Shown piece by piece: positions 6,647 to 14,171 of a stretch of DNA of 14,855 bases (position 1 is its first letter; every line of letters starts with the position of its first letter). The position numbers were made by a program, and so were the translations under genes. The notes below the pieces were generated by a model. The model was not told the DNA's origin and searched no databases. It was given only the letters and a program-made list of their open reading frames with translations. The DNA is from Chitinophagaceae bacterium UBA5175 (GTDB lineage: Bacteria; Bacteroidota; Bacteroidia; Chitinophagales; Chitinophagaceae): the NCBI GenBank assembly GCA_002413325.1, contig DHWT01000305.1:5777-20631 (forward strand), written 5' to 3'.

Positions 6647-7399
6647 TCAGTTTTTAAATTGAAGTTTCATTTTGATATAAGGGCTTAGGAAATTACTCAA
6701 ATATTTAATTGGATATCGTAGATGATAGGTAGGTCCAAGACCCGATATGAAGTGTGGTAATTCACAATCATCCATTACTTCTAACAGATCCTTTTTAATT
6801 CTGAATTTGTCAATATCTATTGTATTCAGACAGTCGTTTTGAACAATATCAGTGATTGATTCCCAATCTGACGAATCTATTTCATTATTTTTTAGCATCT
6901 TTTGTTCTTCTTTTAGATATTCTGACAGTGAGTCCTTTTTATCAGAAAGAACCATTTTCCTGAATTCATCCAGTTTGTCTGATTTAATAAGGTCAGCGCC
7001 TTTAATTTGTGAACCCGTAGATAAATCGAAATTTAAATAGATATAGCTGGTTGACGGATATGCTCCCATTCCTTCTGCAATTAAAGTGATCGATAATAAC
7101 CCATGATTATTATAGGTAATTTCATACTCTAATGTTATGAGCCATTTGCTGGCTGCCTGATAAAGAGCATCCTTTATTCCTTTTTTTGGATCTTCATCTA
7201 AAAGTATCTCCCGCCTAATTGTTTGATTTATTTTATTGGAAACGGTCGAATTTGCTATCTGTACAACCGGATATTTTATGGAGTCGTTATGGTTGTTAGA
7301 AAGAAGAGAATCAGGCCATAGAATAATATTGCTTATAGAGGCTTTCTGAGCATAACTAGCATTTAATAAAAAGTAAAATGATAATATTAAAATTCTCAT
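6647..7399 (-). CDS. Secreted DUF3298/RsiV-like protein
   Basis: This is a 250-residue exported protein. I choose the ATG at 7399, because it starts directly with a signal peptide (MRILILSFYFLLNASYAQ) and because an exact -7 element at 7440-7433 places transcription initiation downstream of the alternative upstream start. The central part, about residues 90-150, has LITLEYEITYNNHGLLSITL, then EGMGAYPSTSYIYLNFDLST and GSQIKGADLI. This is the pattern of the DUF3298 domain found in anti-sigma factor RsiV and in PdaC-like cell-wall proteins. No catalytic deacetylase domain is attached and there is no transmembrane anchor, so a periplasmic binding role is more likely than an enzyme. The function remains open. 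It is a single gene, with the IS and a candidate small RNA behind its promoter. Confidence 0.6.
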   Translation of the reverse strand: MRILILSFYFLLNASYAQKASISNIILWPDSLLSNNHNDSIKYPVVQIANSTVSNKINQTIRREILLDEDPKKGIKDALYQAASKWLITLEYEITYNNHGLLSITLIAEGMGAYPSTSYIYLNFDLSTGSQIKGADLIKSDKLDEFRKMVLSDKKDSLSEYLKEEQKMLKNNEIDSSDWESITDIVQNDCLNTIDIDKFRIKKDLLEVMDDCELPHFISGLGPTYHLRYPIKYLSNFLSPYIKMKLQFKN

Positions 7400-7432
7400 G
7401 TTATGTTTCCCGGCTGCAACGACTATTATGGG

Positions 7433-7440
7433 CAAAAATA
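7433..7440 (-). promoter_or_regulatory. -7 promoter element of the DUF3298-like gene
   Basis: On the minus strand TATTTTTG fits TAnnTTTG exactly and lies 33 bp before the chosen ATG at 7399. No TTTG lies at the usual -33 distance, so the promoter may be weak or activator-dependent. Confidence 0.45.
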
Positions 7441-7649
7441 CAGTATGAGCTTTATGGTGGAGATTCCGGTGATAGTGACCACCTAAATCCGAGGCAACGT
7501 GTGTGTCGTCCTGAAAAAACCTTACATTTTTTGTTGATAATCCTGGTTTTTATTTACACTATTTTTTAACTAATCCTGCTTTTGCTTTACAATAATAATT
7601 TATTTGTTCTGGCTCTTAATAATTTATTCTACCAACGTCGATAAGTTTT

Positions 7650-7766
7650 TAGTTTTGTATGCTGGAAGAACGGAAACGGGCTCTGCTGAGGAGCAACCTG
7701 TCAGGGTTAACCAGCCAGATGAGCATTTAATTCCGGTTGCACATTGTGTTACCGGAATATTTTTTA
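7650..7766 (+). ncRNA. Candidate small RNA with own -7 element and intrinsic terminator
   Basis: TAGTTTTG (7650-7657) is an exact -7 element. The predicted transcript can fold into a three-way junction: P1 GCTGG (7661-7665) with CCAGC (7711-7715), P2 GCTC (7680-7683) with GAGC (7691-7694), and P3 AACC (7695-7698) with GGTT (7705-7708), directly abutting P2. It ends at a terminator hairpin (7730-7758) and T-tract. No start codon with a ribosome-binding site is present. No -33 box is evident, and nothing in the same direction lies downstream, so it is not an obvious leader. I do not recognise the RNA family; the call rests on hand folding. Confidence 0.33.
7730..7766 (+). terminator. Intrinsic terminator
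   Basis: ATTCCGGT (7730-7737) and ACCGGAAT (7751-7758) form a perfect 8-bp stem with a 13-base loop, followed by ATTTTTTA. It ends the candidate small RNA, and it would also stop plus-strand transcription from running into the insertion sequence. Confidence 0.65.
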
Positions 7767-7793
7767 ATGCTTTTCTGCATTTCCTAAAAAAAC

Positions 7794-8714
7794 CTATTCT
7801 ACGACCTGCATGGTGCCCTCCTTTTGTTTTAGATGTTTAGAATAATTTTTCCATCTCTTTTTTATATCACCCTGTTTCACATGCGCCTGATCTGGCGTTA
7901 GATAGTCAATGCTCGCATGCGGACGTTTTTGATTGTAAATATGTATAATTTTAGAGACCGCTTTACACGCTTCTTTGTGATTTTGATACACTTTTTTGGG
8001 AAAGAAATCATTTTTAATTGTCCCGTTAACGCGCTCTGCCAGGGCATTGTCATATGGACTTCCGGTTTGTGTCATGCTGATAGCAATCTTGCTGTCATTT
8101 AGGATTTTTATATATTCCGCAGAGCAATATTGTACGCCTCGATCTGAATGATGGATCAGTATGAATGGTGATAATCCCATCCGTCCGTTGACGGCCATTA
8201 CTAATGCTTCTAGTGGACCAATTGCTTCTAGTGTCTCAAAAAGCGCATATCCCACTACTCTTCTGGAATAGGCATCCGTTATAAGGCTTAAATAACTGAA
8301 CCCTTGAAGTGTCCGGATGTAAGTGATATCGCTAACCCACAATTGTTCTGAGGTAGATAAAATCAATTCTTTTATAAGATTGGGATATTTTTTTAGCCAG
8401 TGGTGCGAATCGGTTGTTTTAACCATTCGTTTCCGCCGTCTCATCAGAAGCCCATGGAAACGTAATAAATCATATAATTGGTCTCTGCCCAGCTTGATGC
8501 CATGTTTTTCTAATTCCGGGGTAAGCATAAACAAAAGTTTCCTGGTTCCTAACATTGGGATGTCCGCGCGCAGATCTTTGACCAGGGTTAAGATTACCAT
8601 ATGAGCAATACTCGTCTTATTTTCCTGAAACTGAGCTTCGTAGTAGGCCTGTCTTGAAACACCAAACAGTGAGCAAAGCCTTGCCAGGCTTTCATTGGGA
8701 TAACTTTGCCTCAT
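7794..8714 (-). CDS. IS3-family transposase OrfB (DDE integrase domain)
   Basis: This 306-residue protein is the catalytic part of an IS3-family transposase. Residues 40-100 are the HTH_21-like region (IPMLGTRKLLFMLTPELEKH, then LYDLLRFHGLLMRRRKRM). The rve integrase core follows, with D129 in LWVSDITYI, D191 in HHSDRGVQY and E227 in NALAERVNGTIK. The 35 residues between the last two give the family's DD(35)E. The C-terminus has YNQKRPHASIDYLTPDQAH, the usual IS3 ending. Its ATG overlaps the orfA stop in ATGA, and an A6G slip site 24 bp upstream of that ATG would fuse it to OrfA. No disabling mutation is seen, so the element may still move. Confidence 0.95.
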   Translation of the reverse strand: MRQSYPNESLARLCSLFGVSRQAYYEAQFQENKTSIAHMVILTLVKDLRADIPMLGTRKLLFMLTPELEKHGIKLGRDQLYDLLRFHGLLMRRRKRMVKTTDSHHWLKKYPNLIKELILSTSEQLWVSDITYIRTLQGFSYLSLITDAYSRRVVGYALFETLEAIGPLEALVMAVNGRMGLSPFILIHHSDRGVQYCSAEYIKILNDSKIAISMTQTGSPYDNALAERVNGTIKNDFFPKKVYQNHKEACKAVSKIIHIYNQKRPHASIDYLTPDQAHVKQGDIKKRWKNYSKHLKQKEGTMQVVE

Positions 8715-9118
8715 TCTTTTGACTGTTTGGTACCACGCTTTTTTCGGATCTTAATATGAAGATCCTCCTCTGCAATCTGAATCATGGTTTCGAGACTTGC
8801 ATTCTTAAGTTTGGCATCATCTAAAATTTTGGTGAGTTCCTTTACCTTCCTTTCAAGAAGATTCATTTTTTGATTTTCATTCATATTCGCAAGAAGTTGA
8901 GTCGATAAATCGCCACCCAATGTACGAACTGAATATCTCCTGATAAATAAGGCTAACGTGTTACGGTTAACTCCGTACTTTTCGCAAGCCGCCCGCTTAG
9001 CGATAATACCACTATTTACCTCCTTGACAATTCTAATCATTTCGGCCTCCGAACGTCGTTTATATGGATCCCGACTTAGGATACTCGGCCTATACTTTTT
9101 TTCTATTTTTTGCTTCAT
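8711..9118 (-). CDS. IS3-family OrfA, helix-turn-helix DNA-binding protein
   Basis: This is the 135-residue DNA-binding partner of the transposase. I chose the ATG at 9118 over an in-frame TTG at 9139, because the TTG lies within the likely terminal repeat. Residues about 22-65 form a helix-turn-helix (EMIRIVKEVNSGIIAKRAAC, then EKYGVNRNTLALFIRRY). A leucine-spaced helical region at about 83-125 (MNLLERKVKELTKILDDAKL) is the multimerisation zipper usual for IS3 OrfA. Near the end the codons CGA AAA AAG form the classic A_AAA_AAG slip heptamer. A -1 shift there enters the orfB frame, giving the OrfAB transposase. Without slipping, OrfA alone acts as a regulator in related elements. Confidence 0.9.
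   Translation of the reverse strand: MKQKIEKKYRPSILSRDPYKRRSEAEMIRIVKEVNSGIIAKRAACEKYGVNRNTLALFIRRYSVRTLGGDLSTQLLANMNENQKMNLLERKVKELTKILDDAKLKNASLETMIQIAEEDLHIKIRKKRGTKQSKE
8738..8744 (-). promoter_or_regulatory. Programmed -1 frameshift site (A6G) between orfA and orfB
   Basis: The minus strand reads A_AAA_AAG with zero-frame codons AAA AAG preceded by the A of CGA, the ideal X_XXY_YYZ register. After a -1 slip, translation continues in the orfB frame through orfB's own ATG at 8714. IS3-family elements make their active OrfAB protein this way. Confidence 0.8.
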
Positions 9119-9153
9119 CCTGTTTACTTTTAGTGACAAGCTATTTCAGGACA

Positions 9154-9511
9154 AGACATGATCCTGTAATTTAAAGATATTTTTTGTTAACTAAAATCTT
9201 AGTTATAATTTCACTTTCATGTTTTGGGGAGAATTTGTAAATTTTCTATATCCCAAAAAATACGATTTTATTGAGAATTTCTCTTTTTCCTTAAGATTGT
9301 ATTGCGGAGCTAATAAACCGGAAGAATAACGAAAGATGTTTTAGGATTTGCCTTTTAGTCTCCCGTTTGATTGTATTAATATTTTTGGCGAATTAAGTTA
9401 CGATAGACGTATTGAGATTGACACAATAACTTTTCCTAAATTCTGGACCTGTAGTAGCCGACAGAAAATCTAAAGTGTAACATTTAAATTTTTTCTGTGT
9501 TGCCATTTGCC
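9154..9511. other. AT-rich non-coding gap between IS and TPR gene, with a palindrome
   Basis: There is no gene in about 350 bp. The notable element is TAACTAA-AATC-TTAGTTA (9188-9205), which shares both 7-bp arms and the 4-bp spacing with the palindrome upstream of the permease gene. TAACTTTT (9427-9434) is one base off the -7 consensus and could serve the TPR gene. Confidence 0.6.
9188..9205. promoter_or_regulatory. Candidate operator TAACTAA-N4-TTAGTTA, copy 1
   Basis: The 7-bp arms are perfect inverted repeats around AATC. Read on the minus strand, the site is followed 11 bp later by TATCTTTA (one base off TAnnTTTG), much as in the permease promoter. It could therefore belong to a leftward promoter now facing the IS rather than to the TPR gene. 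Confidence 0.45.
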
Positions 9512-10672
9512 ATGCGACAAATTATTACGAGAAGACTTTTCTTGCTTGTGGCCTCATTTATATTTCATTTGTTATCATCAGCACAGGGCAAACCTATTGA
9601 TGTGGGCAAATTAAATATCTTATTCCAAAATTTGCAATTTGAGGATGCCATTGCATATTTGAGATCCCTGGAGCCTGTAGACTCGACAAATATTGAAATG
9701 GTTGGTTATTTAGCATACTCATATTCAATGGCTGAAGATCTGGGTTCCGCTGACAAATATTATCAAAAGTTACTTGAGATCGATTCCAATAGTATTTCCG
9801 CGAATCAATATTTGTTGAAAAAATACAATTACCTCAATCCAGAACTGGCTAAGACCTTTGCCCAACGACTGGTCATTCTTCAACCAGCTAAATCGGCCTA
9901 TTTAAGGAATCTTGGGGCTATATTGCTCAGATTAAATGAAACAGATTCAGCCTATAAGATTTACTATAGAGCTTATCTTCTTAAGCCATCGGACACGAAG
10001 AATATTCTGGGTATTACTGGTATTCTTATTGAACAACGAAAGTTCTCGAAAGCGGATAGCATTCTAGAAATTGGTTTGTCAAATGATTCTATGAATATAG
10101 CTTTAGTTAAAATGCGTATGTTATCAGCGTATAATGCTCAAGACTATATTTCAGTTATTTATTTTGGACGGCGTCTAATAGGAAACGAAAACGCCTCTTC
10201 AACAGCCCTTTTACAGCTGGCATATTCTTACTACAATTTACGAAGGTTTACACAGTGTATTGAAACTTGTGAATACATGAATAACGCAAACCTTGGTGGA
10301 GAAAATGTCTATTATTGCGAAGCGAAAGCGTATAACAAACTTCGGAAATACGAAAGAAGTACCGAACTTTTGAAGATTTGCTTGGGGCTCGCTATTTCCA
10401 AGAAAGCGGAAATATATTTTTATACCCTGGGAGAAAATTATGAAGAAACTAAAAATTATAAAGAGTCAATAAAACAATATGATACAGCATTTTATCTTTT
10501 TAGAAATCCTTTAATGATTTACAATTGCGCTAGGTTATACGATGATAAACTGAAAAATAAAACTATGGCCAGAAAATATTACCAAAAATATTTTTTGATT
10601 GCCAAGCCCGAGTCTGGTGAAGAAAAAAAAGTGTACGAATACGTAAAATCAAGACTAAGCGACTCAAATTAG
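9512..10672 (+). CDS. Secreted tetratricopeptide-repeat protein
   Basis: This is a 386-residue exported TPR protein. I chose the ATG at 9512, which starts the signal peptide (RRLFLLVASFIFHLLSSAQG), over an in-frame GTG at 9497. Helical TPR-like repeats of about 34 residues fill the rest. The clearest are near 64-96 (YLAYSYSMAEDLGSADKYYQ), 133-160 (NLGAILLRLNETDSAYKIYY), 219-250, 252-285, 289-320 and 323-356 (ARLYDDKLKNKTMARKYYQK). There is no enzymatic domain, so it is probably a periplasmic or envelope scaffold for protein-protein contacts. It converges on the permease gene with only 10 bp between stops and no room for an intrinsic terminator. Its partner is unknown. Confidence 0.75.
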   Translation: MRQIITRRLFLLVASFIFHLLSSAQGKPIDVGKLNILFQNLQFEDAIAYLRSLEPVDSTNIEMVGYLAYSYSMAEDLGSADKYYQKLLEIDSNSISANQYLLKKYNYLNPELAKTFAQRLVILQPAKSAYLRNLGAILLRLNETDSAYKIYYRAYLLKPSDTKNILGITGILIEQRKFSKADSILEIGLSNDSMNIALVKMRMLSAYNAQDYISVIYFGRRLIGNENASSTALLQLAYSYYNLRRFTQCIETCEYMNNANLGGENVYYCEAKAYNKLRKYERSTELLKICLGLAISKKAEIYFYTLGENYEETKNYKESIKQYDTAFYLFRNPLMIYNCARLYDDKLKNKTMARKYYQKYFLIAKPESGEEKKVYEYVKSRLSDSN

Positions 10673-10682
10673 CATAATAAAT

Positions 10683-13094
10683 TTACTCCGATCTTAAACT
10701 TTTCACGGGATTGGTTGTGGCAGCCTTTAAAGCTTGAGAAATCACAGCGGAAAATGCGATTAGCAATGACATAATACCTGCAGCTAGCAAGAGCCAACCG
10801 GAAATGGATTCTCTGAAAGCAAAACCCCGTAACCATTTTTGCATGATGAACCATGCCAAAGGTGTAGCAATGAGTATAGCGACGAATACGAGCCTAATAA
10901 AGTCTCTGGTGAGCAGCGTAATAATATTCGAAATGCCGGCGCCTAATATTTTTCGAATGCTGATCTCTTTGTTACGCTGCTCTGTCGCGTGAGCCGCTAA
11001 GCCTATTAACCCCAGACAGGCAATGACAATGGCCAGGATTGCAAAACTCACAAAAATATTGGCCATGCGTTGCTCTCCTTTGTATAGTTCATTAAAATCA
11101 TCATCCATAAATGAATATTCAAAAGGCCTTTTGATACCGAATGATTTCCAGTCTTTTTCTATGGAGGTGACTAAGCCTGAAATATTTGCTGATTTTATTT
11201 TAATGCTTAAGTTATCCGCTCCGTCTCCCTCCTCCTTTTTCGACCATCCATTCAACAGCATAAACAATGTGGGTGTAACATTTTCACGCAAAGAATTAAA
11301 ATTGAAATCCTTTACAATGCCGACGATGTGAAAATGCTTGTCTTTGCCGTATAATATTTCCTGATTCAGGGGATCATTGCCCGGGAATTCGAACATTTTG
11401 ACTGCTGTCTCATTGATCAAGACGGCATTGGAATCAGTCGGGAATTGTTTTGAGAAATTTCTTCCTTTTACTATATGCATTCCAAAGGTGGACAAATAAT
11501 TTTCATCAACCGGCCAGAACTGGGTTTGGATTTCCTTATCATGCCCATTGACGAAATTCTCCCATCTTCTGTTGCCCACAGGTAAAAACGAACTCAGGGT
11601 CGCATCGACTACACCATGGAGTCGCTTAACTTTCGTCTTCATCAGCATGGGATTGTCACCCATCAGGCTGTTCATATTTTTGACCACCAGGATCGCCTCG
11701 CGATCAAAGCCAATATTTTTATTGTGGATATAACTGAGTTGCCTGAATACCACCAGGGTGCAGACAATCAAAAAAATGGAAATGGTAAATTGGAAGATGA
11801 CCAACGCATTTCTAAGCCGGCCGCCACGTGACCCCGCCGACCATTTATTTTTTAATACTTTCATCGGTTTAAAGGCAGAGAGAAAAAACGCGGGATAGGA
11901 TCCGGCGAGGATGCCGATTACGATGATTAGGGTGCCCAGTTTGGGTAGTAACCAGGACATTGTATGGGCGGTTAGTTTAATTTGCTTGCCGGATAGTTCA
12001 TTGAACCAGGGTAGGAAGGCCCAACATAGTATGAATGAAATCAGACCTGCGCAGATAGTCATCATCAGGGACTCAGAAAGAAATTGCCTTATCAGAGCGT
12101 TCCGTGAAGAACCCAATACTTTTCGAACGCCCACTTCACGTGCACGGTTGGCGGAACGGGCAGTCGAGAGATTCATGAAATTGAAACAGGCTATAAGTAA
12201 AATCAGCACAGCGGATGCAGAAAATATCTGTACGTATTGAATGTTGCTGTTCCTGCCCAGTTCATCGGTTCTGTTGGAATAGAGATGAATTTCCCTCAAA
12301 GGGGTCAGATTCATTCCTATGTAGCTTCCTTCTTTGATCATGGCGTCGTAGAAAGGCAGGTTGGCTCTAAGGAATCCGGTAAATTTTGACTCCAGCCGTT
12401 TATAATCCGCGCCGGGTTTAAGCAGCAGGTAAGTCCTGTACGAATACAGAGCAGCGACGTCTTCGTTTCTGCTGATGTCATTGTCAGGCATCAAAAACAA
12501 CATGTCGAAATGGAAATGCGAATTGGGTGGGATGTCTTTCATTACCCCCGTAATTTTATATTCGAAGGTCGCATTGCTATCGCCCATGAGGGTCATGGTT
12601 TGGCCCAGCACATCAACCTTATCAAAATACTTTCTGGCGATGCTTTCACTGATTACAACATTTTTTTGTTCCTTTAAAGCCGTTTTAGAATTGCCAAATA
12701 ATAGGGGTAGCGTAAATATTTCAAAAATGTTCGCATCACAATAAGCGGCGTTATTTTCGGAAATGGCTTCCTCACCTTTCTTCACGAGTTCCATATCGGG
12801 CAGAATACGGGTGGCCAATTCAACTTCCGGAAAATCCTTCATCATTTTTGATGCGACGACAGGCGCAACGATGGCCCTTGATGTAAATGTGTTATTAAAC
12901 TTAAGGTCCGTATTGATTCTGAAAATTCTGTCAGCCTTCAGATTGTAAGTATCAAAACTGAGTTCATCCAATACGTAAAACAGAATTAAAAGGCAGGTTG
13001 TGATGCCAAGCGCCAATCCCAGAATATTCAGCAGGGTAAAACCCTTATTCGTTTTGAAACTTCGCAGTGCAGTTTTGACAGTGTTTCTAAACAT
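10683..13094 (-). CDS. MacB/FtsX-type ABC transporter permease, orphan two-module form
   Basis: This 803-residue inner-membrane protein has the duplicated layout common in Bacteroidota. It runs: TM1 at about 18-42, periplasmic MacB core domain at 50-280, TM2-4 at about 287-308, 340-362 and 382-405, TM5 at 428-450, second periplasmic domain at 455-670, and TM6-8 at about 677-700, 731-751 and 764-786. Both FtsX domains keep the coupling-helix signature (AREVGVRKVLGSS at 318-330, NKEISIRKILGAG at 708-720). No ATPase gene is adjacent, so it must borrow one or be encoded apart from it. Proteins of this type transmit ATP-driven motion to the periplasm for export of peptides, lipids or antimicrobials; the substrate cannot be read here. 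A 20-bp palindrome lies over the likely promoter. The gene is full length with no damage. Confidence 0.9.
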   Translation of the reverse strand: MFRNTVKTALRSFKTNKGFTLLNILGLALGITTCLLILFYVLDELSFDTYNLKADRIFRINTDLKFNNTFTSRAIVAPVVASKMMKDFPEVELATRILPDMELVKKGEEAISENNAAYCDANIFEIFTLPLLFGNSKTALKEQKNVVISESIARKYFDKVDVLGQTMTLMGDSNATFEYKITGVMKDIPPNSHFHFDMLFLMPDNDISRNEDVAALYSYRTYLLLKPGADYKRLESKFTGFLRANLPFYDAMIKEGSYIGMNLTPLREIHLYSNRTDELGRNSNIQYVQIFSASAVLILLIACFNFMNLSTARSANRAREVGVRKVLGSSRNALIRQFLSESLMMTICAGLISFILCWAFLPWFNELSGKQIKLTAHTMSWLLPKLGTLIIVIGILAGSYPAFFLSAFKPMKVLKNKWSAGSRGGRLRNALVIFQFTISIFLIVCTLVVFRQLSYIHNKNIGFDREAILVVKNMNSLMGDNPMLMKTKVKRLHGVVDATLSSFLPVGNRRWENFVNGHDKEIQTQFWPVDENYLSTFGMHIVKGRNFSKQFPTDSNAVLINETAVKMFEFPGNDPLNQEILYGKDKHFHIVGIVKDFNFNSLRENVTPTLFMLLNGWSKKEEGDGADNLSIKIKSANISGLVTSIEKDWKSFGIKRPFEYSFMDDDFNELYKGEQRMANIFVSFAILAIVIACLGLIGLAAHATEQRNKEISIRKILGAGISNIITLLTRDFIRLVFVAILIATPLAWFIMQKWLRGFAFRESISGWLLLAAGIMSLLIAFSAVISQALKAATTNPVKSLRSE

Positions 13095-13142
13095 GGCGGC
13101 TATTTATCGCATGGCAATTTTGATTAAGCAATTCAATCTTAA

Positions 13143-13169
13143 TAAAGTTATAACTAAATATTTAGTTAT
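13143..13169 (-). promoter_or_regulatory. Permease promoter with candidate operator, copy 2 (20-bp palindrome)
   Basis: TAACTAAATATTTAGTTA (13151-13168) is perfectly palindromic, and the symmetry extends to 13150-13169. On the minus strand it is followed at once by TAACTTTA (13150-13143), one base off TAnnTTTG, so the palindrome lies where a repressor would block RNA polymerase. Its arms and spacing match the site at 9188-9205. Confidence 0.6.
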
Positions 13170-13360
13170 TAAAAAGATTTTATTAGGCAAAATGCCATTT
13201 CTTTGACCTGGTAGTCATTTATTGATGAGCCGCTAAGTATTATTCTGTATAAAGAATTCTATTGAACTTTGGTACTTTAGTCGGAGGCAAATAAAAGCCA
13301 TGAATAATAATGGTTCTATTACCGACACAGCCCCAATGCAGTAACGTTAGCAGCAATTAT

Positions 13361-13846
13361 ATGGCATCCAATCGACTCGCAGTTATATTACTTATTTTCA
13401 TTTTGACTAGTTGTGGTTTTGGTGCGGGGACGCTTGGAGGTTTTGATACTATAACTTTTCCCACCTCAAAACAAACATTGGCTGCAGCGATTGATTCTCT
13501 TTTTGCTATATATCCTGAATACAAAATACCAGACAAGTGGAAAAAAGAAGATGATTGGAAAGAAAGAGGATTCGATTTTTTAGATAGTAGAATATTTTAC
13601 TTTAAATCCGAGCCAGAAGAAATGTATTATGTTTCATTTTATGGTGACGCTAATGATTTACATCAAGCAGATACAACTAAGACAGGTATTTCAATAAGAG
13701 CAATTAATAATGTCGCAAATTATAATTGGACAAAGGAAAGTGATATTAGTTCTTCAGAAGAACGTCGAATTAATAAGCGATTTCAAAATGAAATTATTTC
13801 AAAGCTTGAACAATTTACAAATACTAAAGCCATAAGTGAGCGATAA
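13361..13846 (+). CDS. Small predicted lipoprotein, function unknown
   Basis: The ATG at 13361 gives 161 residues with a lipoprotein signal: hydrophobic LAVILLIFIL, then the lipobox LTSC with C18 as the lipidated residue. The mature protein begins GFGAGTLGGFDTITFPTSKQ and continues with AIDSLFAIYPEYKIPDKW and RIFYFKSEPEEMYYVSFYGD, suggesting a compact alpha/beta domain. I recognise no family. An earlier in-frame start at 13310 would put residues in front of the lipobox and is unlikely. The gene is AT-rich compared with the permease. It is closely framed: the ATG lies 15 bp after a CGTTAGC, and the stop codon is embedded in GATAAC followed by a stem-loop. That framing resembles a mobile gene cassette. 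Confidence 0.6.
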   Translation: MASNRLAVILLIFILTSCGFGAGTLGGFDTITFPTSKQTLAAAIDSLFAIYPEYKIPDKWKKEDDWKERGFDFLDSRIFYFKSEPEEMYYVSFYGDANDLHQADTTKTGISIRAINNVANYNWTKESDISSSEERRINKRFQNEIISKLEQFTNTKAISER

Positions 13847-13863
13847 CTACCGCTATCTTTCGA

Positions 13864-13886
13864 CTTGGCATTTTGCGACGACCAAG
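13864..13886 (+). other. Stem-loop downstream of the lipoprotein gene
   Basis: CTTGG (13864-13868) pairs with CCAAG (13882-13886) around 13 bases, inside the 130-bp spacer that I compare with an attC-like site. There is no T-tract, so it is not a classical terminator. Confidence 0.35.
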
Positions 13887-13994
13887 CATTAGTCCATTGT
13901 AATCGAATTATGTTCATAGCTATCTATTACGCGTCCCAATTATTTGCCAGTAAATGCGCTCTTTCAAATTCAGACGTTATTCAAAAAATACCTT

Positions 13995-14171
13995 ATGGAT
14001 AAGACAACTATGACCGATATTAAGAAACGACTAAAGGAATACAATAAAATATTGAAGGATATGAATGTTGTATCAGAGGCCAGGATAAAATTCGGTTCTG
14101 ATAACAAGAATGAAGTTTTAAATTATCTGAAGTCAAAATACGGGGAGGAAAAAGGGAAAATGGTTGGTTGA
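13995..14171 (+). CDS. Small hypothetical protein, 58 residues
   Basis: The ATG at 13995 opens a charged, helix-rich frame (MDKTTMTDIKKRLKEYNKIL, then EARIKFGSDNKNEVLNYLKS), followed by KYGEEKGKMVG. A second in-frame ATG at 14010 is possible. The composition is protein-like (periodic K/E/L, no repeats), but there is no clear ribosome-binding site and I know no family. It follows the second GTTA of the cassette-like spacer by 17 bp, the same arrangement as the lipoprotein gene. It may be a real small cytosolic protein or a chance frame. Confidence 0.35.
   Translation: MDKTTMTDIKKRLKEYNKILKDMNVVSEARIKFGSDNKNEVLNYLKSKYGEEKGKMVG

Larger units (their letters stand above)
7780..9153 (-). mobile_element. 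IS3-family insertion sequence
   Basis: The element carries overlapping orfA and orfB on the minus strand. The right end, read inward, begins TGTCCTGAAATAGCTTGTCA (from 9153). Two left-end candidates resemble it. TTTCCTAAAAAAACC at 7780 overlaps the orfB stop and would give a normal 1.37-kb element. CGTCCTGAAAAAACC at 7507 matches better but would give 1.65 kb. I could not find a convincing target duplication for either. The left border is therefore provisional. Confidence 0.7.

Noticed and set aside
7684..7715. Resemblance of GCTGAG ... AACCTGTCAGGGTTAACCAGC to part of a TPP riboswitch
   Set aside because: The required 5' and 3' closing segments (GGGG and AGGGA type) are absent and no thiamine gene follows, so I treat it as a partial coincidence.
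7604..7840. Plus-strand ORF across the candidate small RNA and orfB end
   Set aside because: It starts with TTG, crosses an intrinsic terminator and overlaps the transposase antisense. The RNA reading fits better.
13111..13198. ATGGCA and TGCCAT arms roughly concentric with the permease palindrome, possible MITE
   Set aside because: The arms are only 6 bp with imperfect extensions and no target duplication. This is too little to call an element.
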